The translations under genes and the position numbers were made by a program. Source: Candidatus Poribacteria bacterium (lineage in GTDB: Bacteria > Poribacteria > WGA-4E > WGA-3G). Taken from it: a stretch of 64,000 bases of DNA. The DNA is taken from assembly GCA_022394755.1 (NCBI GenBank), contig JAGFCA010000005.1, positions 30,313-94,312 of the forward strand. Reading direction: 5' to 3'. Position 1 is the stretch's first letter. Each line of letters opens with the position of its first letter. A model generated the notes under the pieces. It did no database searches. It was not told the origin of the DNA and saw only the letters and a program-made list of their open reading frames with translations. This document shows positions 45,194-54,663 of this stretch, piece by piece.

Positions 45194-48106
45194 TTAGAAT
45201 GCTTGTCCTAATCCAAAATGATACTTAAATCCTGGTTCTATACTCCGTAAATCTGTGTGTCGTGCAGCAGCGAAATCCAATGAGAAAACACCCAATCTCA
45301 GTCTAAGACCAACCCCTAAAGATCCTTTTAAGTCATTGAGACGAATTCTAAACCCGTTCCGTTGAACTAATTTTAGAGGGTTATCCGGACCGTATTTCCA
45401 ATCTGCCCATGTTGCCCCAAAATCCGCGAAAGCGATCCCTCTGATGCCACCAATTGACCAACGAATGGGCCATGCGAAGTATAATGCATCAATAAACGGT
45501 ATACGTAGTTCAAAGTTGAGTAGTCCGAGACGCGAGCCGACTAAGTCCTGATAATTGTAACCGCGGAGTGTATCAATCCCACCGAGATAATATAGAGATT
45601 TATCTTCTCCGAAACTTGCTCCTAACAATAATCTTGTGGCAATGGTCGTACGTCTGCCTAAACCGATATAATGCCTAAAGTCAAAAACAGTATTAGTCAA
45701 CGCTAACTCACTACCAATACTTGGAAAGGCACGTTCGACTTCTATCCTGTAACGTGTACCTTCAAATGGTGCCCATTCCCGCCACATTGTATTGTCACCT
45801 ACAAGTGCAATAGATCCGATGGACAATAAACCACGATCATAATAGTTAAAGGGATCACTCGTTTGGAAGTTATGAGCGAATGGAGTGGTATACATTGCAA
45901 ATTGGGTGTCTAATCTTAAATATCTGTTGAATGGATAACTAATGTATCCGCCAGCACCTGTAATACGTTGTAATACCCCCTGTTGACTTCTGTATGAACC
46001 GAGAAGATGGTATTGATGGTAGTTATATATCACTGCTCCGACATCAGCACGATGCGTCAAAAAACCGTACTGTGCGATAAAGTCTGGGAGGAGATAACCT
46101 CTTGACTGATTAATTACACTCACCTCAACACGATGATTACCTAACATATCACTTGCACTCATCCGAACTTGACTTCTTAGTAAGCCATCTGCCCCGTAAC
46201 TAAACTCAGGAATGATAGCATCAAATCGGAATGAGGATCTTGTGCTGTATTTTCTTTTAGCAATTCTATAGTTTTTTATACCCGGTTCAGAATCTATGAG
46301 TGCGGGAAGTGTTTGGGATGCCATTATTGGCTCTTCAACTTTCTCAGAAAGTAATTTGTCAGATTCCATTATACAAACATCATATTTACCCTTTTGATAT
46401 GCACTAAACACTATCTTCTTTTGATCAGGTGAAAAGCTGGGATTGAAAGATCCGGTAATTAAGTTTGTTAGACGCGTTCTTTCTAATGATGTTAAATCTA
46501 ATTCGTAAGCATCATATACACCTGTTTGATCAGAACAATATAAAACCGATTCACCACCAGACATCCATATTGGACTGATAGCATTTGATAGGTTATCTGT
46601 TAGGATTTGTTGGGTGCGTTTTTCAAAATCAATAATTATGAGTTTATTTTTTCTATCTCTTTCTGAAACATAAATGATCTTATTTTCTGTTGGGTGCCAA
46701 GAGGGATGTGAATCGTGAAATGTATCACGTGTAATACGATAGATTTTTTCTACATCCAAATCAACGGTATAAAGATCCGTTTGTCCTTCTTTTAAAGCTG
46801 TAAAAGCTATTCGTTTCCCAGTATTATCATAATTGGGTGAATTCGCAGCATCAAAGTCCAACTTAATGTATTGGGTTAATTTGTGAGTAAGAATATTAAC
46901 TTCATAGAGATAATTTGCTGCGTGATGTTTACCAATGAAAGCAATATGATCCCCATCTGGAGACCATGTAATACTCCTATCGAATCCAGTTGAATCTGAC
47001 CGTATTTCTTCATATTTCTCTCTAAATAAACTCTTTGTAATTCTATCAATGAGTTCACCTGTCTTGGCGGACATAAGAACAATTTCCATAAAACCGTCAT
47101 TACCAGTAATATAGGCAATTATATCTCCGCTGGGTGACCATACAGGTTTTATATTATGAGAGTATTTTGCTTTCTTTGTAAGTTGCTTTGTAGCAGAATC
47201 GGGTAATTCCTTATCTTGAATAAGGGGCCAGTAACGTTTCCGCATCATCTGTTGCCACTCTTTATCAAAGTCTTCTAAAGAAATACCGAGAACGTCTTTA
47301 AAGACATTGTCAATATTCTTTGTTCTGCTTTGTCGTAGCCCCTGCATAATCTCAGCTATCTTTTCTTCTCCATAGGTCTGCACGAGGTATCCTACAGCTA
47401 ATTGTCCCATCTTGTATCCAACATAAGGAGATGACAACCGGTTGAAATTCTGTAATTCTGTTAGAGGCGGTATATTGTTGTTGATGCTTGCATCTCTAAG
47501 GACCATCTCGCCGATTGCATCGTTATCTTCAGCGAAAAAATCTGCCATTCCTTCCATAAACCAGATAGGTGGAGAATATAGAAACTCACCACTATAGATT
47601 CTCGCATGGGGTTTCTGATAGAGAATATCGTATTGGAAAATGTGTATTAATTCATGATAGATTACTTCACGGAATGCCTCTGCTGAACCAGTGAATGGAA
47701 TTACCATACGGTGTTTAAATAGTTCAGCGAAACCACCTATCCCTTCATGTAATTCCTGTAAGATAATATTTGTTTCTTGAAAGTCTTTATGAGATTTATA
47801 TAGAATCAGAGGAGTTCTATCTTCAAGTTCGTGATCAAGGATTTCACTATGTTTTTCATAAGCGTCCTCAGCGATTGCTGCCATCACTGGTACAAGTTTC
47901 GCTTCACTTGGGTAGTAGTGAATGTCAAAGTGTTCGGTTCGATGAATATGCCAATTGAATCTCTGTCCAGTAATCTTGTTTTTCCCAAACCCTTGTGAAT
48001 AAACTGAAGGTATAATTACCAATAGTAGACTCATAAATAGGACTATAGATAGCGTTTTATGGTGTGAATCTCTTATCTGTGATGATATTCTTCTAAATTT
48101 TTTCAT
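45194..48106 (-). CDS. fusion of MA-like metallopeptidase, TolB-type propeller and BamA-like outer-membrane barrel
   Basis: A 970-residue exported protein. After a signal peptide, residues ~50-290 form a peptidase-MA-like domain with the zinc motif HELIH in FREVIYHELIHIFQYD and WFMEGMADFFAEDND downstream, giving a possible third ligand. Residues ~305-600 are PD40/TolB-like blades (VWSPSGDIIAYITG, TWSPDGDHIAFIGK, SWHPTENKIIYVS, FSPDQKKIVFSA). Residues ~640-970 are an Omp85/BamA-type barrel, with YYLGGIDTLRGYNY and RSIEPGFKYHFGLGQAF. The likely place is the outer membrane, with the peptidase and propeller in the periplasm. The gene is last in a three-gene minus-strand group with the CsgG-like and TPR lipoproteins. 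Confidence 0.9.
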   Translation of the reverse strand: MKKFRRISSQIRDSHHKTLSIVLFMSLLLVIIPSVYSQGFGKNKITGQRFNWHIHRTEHFDIHYYPSEAKLVPVMAAIAEDAYEKHSEILDHELEDRTPLILYKSHKDFQETNIILQELHEGIGGFAELFKHRMVIPFTGSAEAFREVIYHELIHIFQYDILYQKPHARIYSGEFLYSPPIWFMEGMADFFAEDNDAIGEMVLRDASINNNIPPLTELQNFNRLSSPYVGYKMGQLAVGYLVQTYGEEKIAEIMQGLRQSRTKNIDNVFKDVLGISLEDFDKEWQQMMRKRYWPLIQDKELPDSATKQLTKKAKYSHNIKPVWSPSGDIIAYITGNDGFMEIVLMSAKTGELIDRITKSLFREKYEEIRSDSTGFDRSITWSPDGDHIAFIGKHHAANYLYEVNILTHKLTQYIKLDFDAANSPNYDNTGKRIAFTALKEGQTDLYTVDLDVEKIYRITRDTFHDSHPSWHPTENKIIYVSERDRKNKLIIIDFEKRTQQILTDNLSNAISPIWMSGGESVLYCSDQTGVYDAYELDLTSLERTRLTNLITGSFNPSFSPDQKKIVFSAYQKGKYDVCIMESDKLLSEKVEEPIMASQTLPALIDSEPGIKNYRIAKRKYSTRSSFRFDAIIPEFSYGADGLLRSQVRMSASDMLGNHRVEVSVINQSRGYLLPDFIAQYGFLTHRADVGAVIYNYHQYHLLGSYRSQQGVLQRITGAGGYISYPFNRYLRLDTQFAMYTTPFAHNFQTSDPFNYYDRGLLSIGSIALVGDNTMWREWAPFEGTRYRIEVERAFPSIGSELALTNTVFDFRHYIGLGRRTTIATRLLLGASFGEDKSLYYLGGIDTLRGYNYQDLVGSRLGLLNFELRIPFIDALYFAWPIRWSIGGIRGIAFADFGATWADWKYGPDNPLKLVQRNGFRIRLNDLKGSLGVGLRLRLGVFSLDFAAARHTDLRSIEPGFKYHFGLGQAF

Positions 48107-48183
48107 GGATTCATACTTTATGTTCTTGGTAGTTTAATTTATTGCAGATTTTCATAGTAATGAATTTTGCTTTCTATAAACTA

Positions 48184-48948
48184 TTATTCTATTAAGAATC
48201 TATCTTCCTGTTCATAGTGTGGAGTAATCTCACGTACAAAATCAGCGATTGCACGTTTACTAAGTTCTTTTAATGTTCTTTCCTGGGGTGCCATCTGGGA
48301 AAAAACAAATGATCCGAGTGTATGTGCTTCAGCGGTTTTTTGTAGATATGCTTCATCCCAGATTGTTTCTTTTGTGTCAATATCAATGATCATTACCCTA
48401 AGGGACAGAAGATAAGATTTTTGCAAATAATCGTGGTAATCCATGATATACCGTTGATGTCTTGCTGAATAACGTTCTCCATAATATCGTCGGGGTTGAG
48501 TATCAGAGATAAAGCGGTAACTTCCAACGATGATCCCTTTGACTTCAAAATACTTTCCTAATTCACTAAGATGCTCAGTGTCTTTAAGCCATTCTTCATT
48601 TACTTCTTCACCAGTCATGAGTCGATTAGTTTCTTGTTTGTTGACAATTTCAAACTTTTCTTGTCGTGCTAATCTACTCCTTAATATTTCTCCAATATCA
48701 TCTCCTATTTCAACTGGCAATTCTCCAAGTTTTGAGGAGTGTTCCTCACTAACAAATGGCAGAACAGCAAATTTACTATAGGTGTCTATATCAATTTCTG
48801 ATTGTACTTTTATGGGAATGGATACACGGGAGACATGTGTACCACAAGCACAAAGGGACACTGTGATCATCAATAGAAAATATAGTGTAATTCTTCTATT
48901 TGTTAGTCGTAGAAATCGCAAGATAGTATGAATGGTAATTTTCTTCAT
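48184..48948 (-). CDS. CsgG-like lipoprotein
   Basis: A 254-residue protein with a lipobox LCAC around residue 34. The mature domain follows the CsgG/LpoB-type pattern: FAVLPFVSEEHSSKLGELPV near the start, IGEILRSRLARQEKFEIVNK as the conserved helix-strand, GKYFEVKGIIVGSYRF for the middle strand and LSLRVMIIDIDTKETIWDEA near the end. Many such lipoproteins bind periplasmic partners or form export pores; this one has no clear membrane-inserting loop. It is in the same orientation as the TPR lipoprotein (19 bases upstream) and the peptidase-barrel protein (77 bases downstream), suggesting one envelope complex. Confidence 0.78.
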   Translation of the reverse strand: MKKITIHTILRFLRLTNRRITLYFLLMITVSLCACGTHVSRVSIPIKVQSEIDIDTYSKFAVLPFVSEEHSSKLGELPVEIGDDIGEILRSRLARQEKFEIVNKQETNRLMTGEEVNEEWLKDTEHLSELGKYFEVKGIIVGSYRFISDTQPRRYYGERYSARHQRYIMDYHDYLQKSYLLSLRVMIIDIDTKETIWDEAYLQKTAEAHTLGSFVFSQMAPQERTLKELSKRAIADFVREITPHYEQEDRFLIE

Positions 48949-48967
48949 AGGTAGTGATTAGCAGGCA

Positions 48968-49354
48968 TTATTCACTATTTGAATCATCATCAGATTCTGT
49001 TGTTTCTGATCCGCTGCGGCGAATATGTAAACGACATCTACGGTAATTAATTCGGTAGTATTTGCTATCTGGGTCAAGTTCTGTTGCGCGTTCATAAGAA
49101 GCAACAGCATCGGTAATTTTTCCTTGTGCTTCGTAACCTACACCAAGATTATTATGTGCAGCGGCATTATCAGGGTCGATAGTAATGACTTGATTCCAAC
49201 GGTAGATTGCTTCATTCCATAGTCCTGCTTCTGCCGCTTTAATAGCAAACTGATTGTAGTCATTTATCCCAGTTGAATCGCGTGATGCACATCCCACCAC
49301 TATAAGTACTAATATAACAACAGAAAGATGGTAGAATCTGTATAAATTGGACAT
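48968..49354 (-). CDS. TPR-repeat lipoprotein
   Basis: A 128-residue protein. The ATG at 49354 has AAGGCGGT upstream; the longer frame to 49375 is less likely. The lipobox is VVGC near residue 23. Two TPR units follow: YNQFAIKAAEAGLWNEAIYRW and AAHNNLGVGYEAQGKITDAV, ending with a charged Ser/Glu/Asp tail. It probably acts as a small periplasmic scaffold for the two downstream genes. It is the first gene of that minus-strand group. Confidence 0.85.
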   Translation of the reverse strand: MSNLYRFYHLSVVILVLIVVGCASRDSTGINDYNQFAIKAAEAGLWNEAIYRWNQVITIDPDNAAAHNNLGVGYEAQGKITDAVASYERATELDPDSKYYRINYRRCRLHIRRSGSETTESDDDSNSE

Positions 49355-50186
49355 AAATACCGCCTTCTTATACATTTAATTCTATCCTGTAAACGGTTGA
49401 TATGTCAAGGAAATTCTATTATATCAAGGGTTAGGATATGATTGAACATAGGTGATTCACACTTCAAGAATGTGGACGTGGATTATAGAAATGATGATTA
49501 TCTAATACCAATTCTAATGGATATCTATACATTAATTGTTTTAGGAAAATCGTAATGAAGATATTCTAATTGAAGATGGTATAATAATTCACATTTCTTT
49601 GCTATTTTTGAATAAGGCAACTTAATAAAAACATTGATTTTCAAATGATAATTCTCTTAAATTGACGCTAATAGTGACAAAGTCTTCACAAAGCCTATGT
49701 AAAGAGTGTGTAAGTTTTGGCATGATTATCGTATTTCATTGCATACATTACAGTTATCAGTTGCTGGTAATCAGTTTTCAGTTAATAGTTTTCAGTAGTA
49801 TTACAACAAAGGTATTGTATTTTATGATGATTTTATCGATTTTTCCAACTAACAACATTCTATTAGATATGTTTAAAATGTTACACTTTTCCTACAAAGT
49901 GTAGGATTGGAAAACCCCGATGTTCCCTGTTGTAGACAGGTCTAATTGAGGTTTTCTGAATTTTATAAATTTTTACATTTATGCTAATTTCCCTATTTTC
50001 TTTTAATAAATAGAGGATAGGACTTTTCTAAAATCCATGAAGCAATCGGAGATTCTTGTATTTAATGTATTGAATTGTCATTTTAACTTTCTCATTTATA
50101 AATGTAATATTTCTTTTTGATTACATTCCATTTGAATCATCGGTACTGCAAACGTTCATATATGATTGCAGACTTTAATGTTTAGT

Positions 50187-50313
50187 TTTTCAAGTTTTTC
50201 AAGTTGATTTTTTGAATATTCGAAATTGAATCGCTATAAAACCAGTCTGGATTTGGTGTTATAGGGAATTACAAAAAGCAGATGATTTTATAAAAACTTG
50301 AAAAACTTGAAAA
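50187..50313. repeat. long-range inverted repeat
   Basis: TTTTCAAGTTTTTCAAGTT at 50187-50205 is the exact complement of AACTTGAAAAACTTGAAAA at 50295-50313, with about 90 bases between. Each arm is itself a double TTTTTCAAG unit. The RNA would fold into a 19-bp stem. It may be a small mobile-element relic or a noncoding RNA. Confidence 0.7.
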
Positions 50314-50568
50314 GTGTATTTTTGTATAAACCATACTTAAGCTGTGTTGGGACATAGGTTTGTAAGGGATTGTATTGTATTTTGTGTAGATATGTAGATT
50401 TGTATATATTTTTCATAGTATCATCTCTTGTTGTTTTTAAATGTTATTATTATAATAAATATAGATTAACACACGTGAAATACTATTTGCAACAAATTTA
50501 TTACGTATGTAATTTTAGATAGTTTTTGCTTATTTTTCTTCATTATTTTTTTGTTGTTATACCATTTC

Positions 50569-50644
50569 AAAAAATGATTATCCCATGAACCGATGCTTCG
50601 TATGTCTTGAAATACCGCACAAACTGGAAGTTTATGCTAAATTA
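50569..50644. repeat. 76-bp dispersed repeat, copy 2
   Basis: Second copy of the element at 41200-41275, in the same orientation, including AAAAAATGATTATCCCATGA at its start and TACCGCACAAACTGGAAGTT near the end. Confidence 0.85.
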
Positions 50645-50795
50645 AGTTGATTCACGGTCGAAAGGTGTATCGCTTAAACTGTGCAAACTATAGTAAAATA
50701 ACGTAAGTTTGATAATATGAAAATGATCTTCATATTTCCAAGATTATTACCTCTCCAGACCGGGTAGGCCAGAATACCCGGGAATGACTAAATGA

Positions 50796-50879
50796 CATTC
50801 ATACCGTTGATTCATGGCATTCATACCGTTGATTCACGGTTTCCCGGGGAATGGCTTATGGCATTCATACAGTTGATTC
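50796..50879. repeat. three copies of an 18-bp intergenic repeat
   Basis: CATTCATACCGTTGATTC occurs at 50796-50813 and 50818-50835, and with one change (CATTCATACAGTTGATTC) at 50862-50879. A related copy lies at 35398. The copies are unevenly spaced, so this is not a CRISPR array. Confidence 0.75.
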
Positions 50880-51001
50880 TGATTCACCGCACTGATTTAT
50901 AAGAATAGATTTTTCTAACTCACGTTAAAATATAGTTTTCGATTGGATTCTGTGGGTGAATTTGGTAAGATAAAGAAAACTGAAGGTATAGGAGAACATT
51001 A

Positions 51002-52108
51002 ATGTCTAATATGACACCAGTACGTACTGTAATTGTAGGATGTGGAATGATTGCTGCAGGCGGGTATCAACCACGATGCCAAGCATACCCTAAACATATT
51101 GAGTTAGTTGGATTTTATGATCAGGATGAAGGACGTGCTTCAGCCTTGGCTGAAAGAGATGGTGGTATAGTCTACTCTTCATTTGAAGATGTCTTAAATG
51201 ATCCTAATGTTGAAGCAATTGTAAATCTGACTCTCCATATATCACATTATCCCGTGTCGTTGGCTGCTCTAAAAGCTGGGAAGCATGTATATTCTGAAAA
51301 ACCAATTTCAATCAATACTGAAGAAGCAAACGAATTAGTAGAAACAGCGGAATCCAACGGATTAAAAATAGCATGTGCACCATCGGCAATACTTGGTTAT
51401 GTACAACAGAATGTGTGGCAGAGGATACGAGAGGGTGAAATCGGAGATGTTATTTCTGCATTAGGAAATTTCGGTGGACCATTGGAACATTGGCATCCAA
51501 GTGCAGAAGCGTTTCTTCAACATGCTGGACCTTTTAGAGATGTCGCTCCATATCCATTAACTGCTATGACAACTATGATTGGACCAGTAAAAACGGTACA
51601 CGGGTTTGCACGGGTAGCAGTTCCTAAACGTGTTATGCAGACTGGACCTCGAAAAGGTCAAGAGTTTACAGTAACAGAGAAGGATCATGGGTTCGGTGCT
51701 CTTGAATTTGATGTACCTCAAAAGGATGGTGCTCATGGTTTCATTTATCACAGTTTTACAGTGACATCACAATTACCTCCTTATGAAATACACGGCACAA
51801 AAGGTGGATTCTCACTTCAGGCACATGATGATGGTCGTGGAATAAAGAAATTTACACCACAAGGGGGTTGGCAAGATGAACCGTCTCCTGAGAAATCGTT
51901 TACAGGTTTAGATTGGGGTAAGGGTGTAGCAGATTTTGCTGAGGCAATCAGAAATGACAGGAATCCTCGTTGTAATGGTGCTCAAGCGAGACATGTGTTA
52001 GAAGTGTGTGAACGTATCCTTGAATCATCTGATTTAGGGAGACCCGTTGATGTAGTTAGCCGTTTTCCAGATCCTCCCCCTGTCGGCGATATAGCTCCAT
52101 GGGAATAA
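51002..52108 (+). CDS. Gfo/Idh/MocA family oxidoreductase
   Basis: A 368-residue NAD(P)-dependent oxidoreductase, not close to the array at 1-4812. The Rossmann motif is VIVGCGMIAAGGY, the strand 2 end is LVGFYDQDEGRA, and the signature SEKPISINTEEA includes the catalytic-site lysine of the family. The C-terminal domain has GALEFDVPQKDGAHGFIYHS. AGGAGAACATTA gives a good ribosome binding site. It faces a convergent sugar isomerase-like gene at 52193, and such pairs often act in one sugar or inositol pathway. The substrate is unknown. Confidence 0.92.
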   Translation: MSNMTPVRTVIVGCGMIAAGGYQPRCQAYPKHIELVGFYDQDEGRASALAERDGGIVYSSFEDVLNDPNVEAIVNLTLHISHYPVSLAALKAGKHVYSEKPISINTEEANELVETAESNGLKIACAPSAILGYVQQNVWQRIREGEIGDVISALGNFGGPLEHWHPSAEAFLQHAGPFRDVAPYPLTAMTTMIGPVKTVHGFARVAVPKRVMQTGPRKGQEFTVTEKDHGFGALEFDVPQKDGAHGFIYHSFTVTSQLPPYEIHGTKGGFSLQAHDDGRGIKKFTPQGGWQDEPSPEKSFTGLDWGKGVADFAEAIRNDRNPRCNGAQARHVLEVCERILESSDLGRPVDVVSRFPDPPPVGDIAPWE

Positions 52109-52149
52109 CTTCTGTAAATGGTTATACCAATCATTGAGTTCGGTTAAAC

Positions 52150-52180
52150 ATGTACCGCAAACAGGCTGTTTGCGGTACAT
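52150..52180. terminator. 15-bp palindromic hairpin between convergent genes
   Basis: ATGTACCGCAAACAG pairs perfectly with CTGTTTGCGGTACAT around one base. It is between the oxidoreductase stop (52108) and the isomerase stop (52193). No T-run is present, but the stem is strong enough to act on both transcripts. It shares the TACCGCA core with repeats at 11006, 41245 and 50614. Confidence 0.6.
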
Positions 52181-52192
52181 AAGACTAATGTA

Positions 52193-53017
52193 TTAGATGT
52201 TGAGGGCATTTCGTAGCATATCTACACTCTGTGGTACACCTGTGTGCGCATCTGCTTTACCTTCAAATTCAATAGAGATATATCCCTTAAAATCCACATT
52301 GCGTAGTATTTCACCAATTCGTGCATAGTCAAGATCAAGTGTGTACCATTCACCTTCACCGTAATATGTCTTTGCATGAACAAGAACAGCATCGTCTGCG
52401 ATTTGCTTAAGTTTCTCATACGGATCCGTGAGGAAATTACCACAATCCATTGTTACTTTTAACCATTCTGAATCAATAGCATTGACAATCCGGTTAACTC
52501 CTTCAGGTGTGCATGTCAATCCCCAATGATTCTCAAGGCCCAGAATAACTCCATACTTTTCAGCATCAGGTAAACATTTCTCAATAGAACTGATGACCCA
52601 ATCAAATGCCTCATCCTCAGTGTGATTTGGTAAAGGCGGTTCATTGCCTTCAACCTTCATTAATTCATCAAATGATCCTACTGTACCCCATCTTCCAGAG
52701 TTGAGTCTAATCGAAGGGATTCCAAGTTCATGTGCAATACGTAGACAATGGATTGTATGATTTATATTCTTTTGTCGAGTATTCTCTTCCGGGGATACAA
52801 ACCCTTGATGGATAGATAGGGCATAGAGATCAAGTCCGTGAATAAATGCATGTTTCTTTAATTTCTGTAGATACGGTGTGTCTTCAGATGCCATTTGTTG
52901 ATGTAATATTTCTATACCGTCCAGTTCAAGTTTTGCTGCTTCTTCAATAACATGTTCGATTGGTACCCGTTCAGGTTTGAAATGCCAGTAGGAATATGTT
53001 GATACACCCAGTTTCAA
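52193..53017 (-). CDS. sugar phosphate isomerase/epimerase-like TIM barrel protein
   Basis: A 274-residue protein of the xylose-isomerase-like TIM-barrel (AP endonuclease 2) superfamily. I choose the TTG at 53017, preceded by AGAGGTGA, giving (M)KLGVSTYSYWHFKPERVP, the usual N-terminus; an upstream ATG at 53089 lacks support. Metal-site blocks are LGLENHWGLTC with E and H, LKVTMDCGNFLTD with D and N, VLVHAKTYYG with H and K, and YISIEFEGKAD with E near the C-terminus. Cytoplasmic; likely isomerises or epimerises a keto-sugar or inositol derivative. It is convergent with the oxidoreductase at 51002. Confidence 0.9.
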   Translation of the reverse strand: MKLGVSTYSYWHFKPERVPIEHVIEEAAKLELDGIEILHQQMASEDTPYLQKLKKHAFIHGLDLYALSIHQGFVSPEENTRQKNINHTIHCLRIAHELGIPSIRLNSGRWGTVGSFDELMKVEGNEPPLPNHTEDEAFDWVISSIEKCLPDAEKYGVILGLENHWGLTCTPEGVNRIVNAIDSEWLKVTMDCGNFLTDPYEKLKQIADDAVLVHAKTYYGEGEWYTLDLDYARIGEILRNVDFKGYISIEFEGKADAHTGVPQSVDMLRNALNI

Positions 53018-53172
53018 TTTATCACCTCTAATAACAGATTTGGTTGTCCATAGTATAATACCATAATTTTGGATATTTGATGAGTGCAAAAAGCAATCTC
53101 CCGAGTAATGTCAGAAAGACAGATACTGGGAGATTGCTAATTTACTTTGTGAACTAAACAGTTAATAGATAA

Positions 53173-54663
53173 CTATTCAGTTGCGCCAGTTGCGCCAATT
53201 GTTGCTGCTTGTGGTGCACGCAGAGGAGTGCTTTTTTGTGCTAATGTGTCTTCAGGCACATAACCAGAGTAATCGGAAATCTTACCGTGTGTAAGAGCAT
53301 AAACGACTACGTTTGTCATGAAACGATAGACACCAGGTGAATAGTGTACACTCCGCGTTGGGAGACTTACAGCTTCCATAGCACACATATAATCACGTCT
53401 AACAACAATAACGGATAATTTATCACCGACAGAGAATCCTTCAAGATAATTTCGTTTTGGAGGACGTGTTCCCCACCAGAAGATGTCGAATCCGACAGGC
53501 GGACCACCCATTTCATAGAAATTATCATAGACTTCGTGTGAGTTATCAATCCGTTCAATCTGATATTCAGGCATGACATGTCGCATTTGAGCAATGAACA
53601 AACGTACCATTGCTTGTGCGGGGGCATTCACACCGCAGTCATCAAACACGAGGAATCCGCCTCTTTCAACAAGATATTTACGGAGTCCGGCAGCTTCAGC
53701 TTCATTGAAACGGTTATCCATTTTACCACCACCAAACTGTTTACCAAGAAGGTTACGTGATCTGGTAAGTGATGGATCGTGACCTGTCATAAACGCAAGA
53801 GGCGTTTTGAATAGGTTTGTATCGGTTAACTTAAGGGCTCCACCTTCAACGTTAATATCGGCTTTGATTTTAGTCTTTTCATTTAGCCATTTTGTAAGTG
53901 CGTTGAGTGAGGAAGAATCTGCCCACCAGTCAGATAGTGTGTGTCGAATTCGTGCGAAACGAAGTACACCACGGATATCTTTACCTTTTCCGATAACCTT
54001 TCCACCCGGTTCACCTTTTGGTAAGGGTGGTACTTCAACGTTACCAAGTGTGATACTTTCTGCAACATCGCCAAGGGCGTCACGTGCGACCCCTACGTTC
54101 TCAACCATTGTGAGTCCTGGTGGACGTTGGAAAGTCATTTTAACCTGAACAGGACTTCCAGCAATTCCACGTGCGATGTTAGCAGGACCAGCAGATGGAG
54201 CGGATGCGGCAGGACCGGCGAAAGCTAAAGCACTTGGGGCGTTTGATACAGGTAAATCTGTATGGGTAACAACCTCAGGCACAGGAGCGTTCGGGTTCAC
54301 TACTTTTGGTACATTAGGATTAATCGGTGCATCTACCTTCACGGTTTGGTTAGAAAATTCCAATACCGTTTGGGGAGTTACATTAGGAGTCTTTGGTGCG
54401 AAAGCAGTTGTAAGACGTGGTTGAACTTGAACTTGTTCAACAACAACCGTATTTTCCTGTGGAACAATAGGTTTGATTTCGCGTCGAGGGGTAGGTTTAC
54501 GTACTTTTGGCTTCGGTGGATCCGGTGGTTCAAACGTCTCCACACCAACAAGGTCCTTAAAGGTTTGCGTCTTTGTGACTAAATATAGTCCAGCAATCGC
54601 AATTAAGATACCGTGCAGTAGAAGCGAAGTCATCAGTGCGCCTGACGTTCTCTTTGCGCTCAT
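53173..54663 (-). CDS. TonB-like membrane anchor fused to DUF4159 domain
   Basis: A 496-residue protein. The N-terminus is one membrane helix (GALMTSLLLHGILIAIAGLY) followed by a proline-rich linker (FEPPDPPKPKVRKP) as in TonB/ExbD-partner proteins, then about 200 low-complexity Pro/Val/Ala residues. Residues ~225-450 are DUF4159: LRFARIRHTLSDWWADSSSL at the start, FLVFDDCGVNAPAQAMVRLF, then MPEYQIERIDNSHEVYDNFY. DUF4159 has a glutamine-amidotransferase-like fold and is common near MoxR/DUF58 clusters, but none is here. The periplasmic side is likely. The start has GAGGTGA upstream. This is the only gene between the isomerase and the lipoprotein genes. Confidence 0.88.
   Translation of the reverse strand: MSAKRTSGALMTSLLLHGILIAIAGLYLVTKTQTFKDLVGVETFEPPDPPKPKVRKPTPRREIKPIVPQENTVVVEQVQVQPRLTTAFAPKTPNVTPQTVLEFSNQTVKVDAPINPNVPKVVNPNAPVPEVVTHTDLPVSNAPSALAFAGPAASAPSAGPANIARGIAGSPVQVKMTFQRPPGLTMVENVGVARDALGDVAESITLGNVEVPPLPKGEPGGKVIGKGKDIRGVLRFARIRHTLSDWWADSSSLNALTKWLNEKTKIKADINVEGGALKLTDTNLFKTPLAFMTGHDPSLTRSRNLLGKQFGGGKMDNRFNEAEAAGLRKYLVERGGFLVFDDCGVNAPAQAMVRLFIAQMRHVMPEYQIERIDNSHEVYDNFYEMGGPPVGFDIFWWGTRPPKRNYLEGFSVGDKLSVIVVRRDYMCAMEAVSLPTRSVHYSPGVYRFMTNVVVYALTHGKISDYSGYVPEDTLAQKSTPLRAPQAATIGATGATE

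Larger units (their letters stand above)
49376..51001. other. long noncoding region with repeats and palindromes
   Basis: No gene with a good start is supported; a frame at 49662-49904 is low-complexity and lacks a ribosome binding site. The stretch holds CAGTTATCAG-type tandem words (49750-49800), the inverted pair at 50187-50313, the 76-bp repeat at 50569-50644 and three copies of the CATTCATACCGTTGATTC-type repeat (50796, 50818, 50862). AGGAGAACATTA just before 51002 is the next gene's ribosome binding site. Confidence 0.5.

Noticed and set aside
49662..49904. 80-codon plus-strand frame in the long gap
   Set aside because: No ribosome binding site, low-complexity AT-rich sequence, and it overlaps repeat words; no coding signal.
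50796..50879. Three regularly worded repeats suggesting a CRISPR array
   Set aside because: Spacing is 4 and 26 bases, the copies are not followed by unique spacers of constant size, and no cas gene is near.
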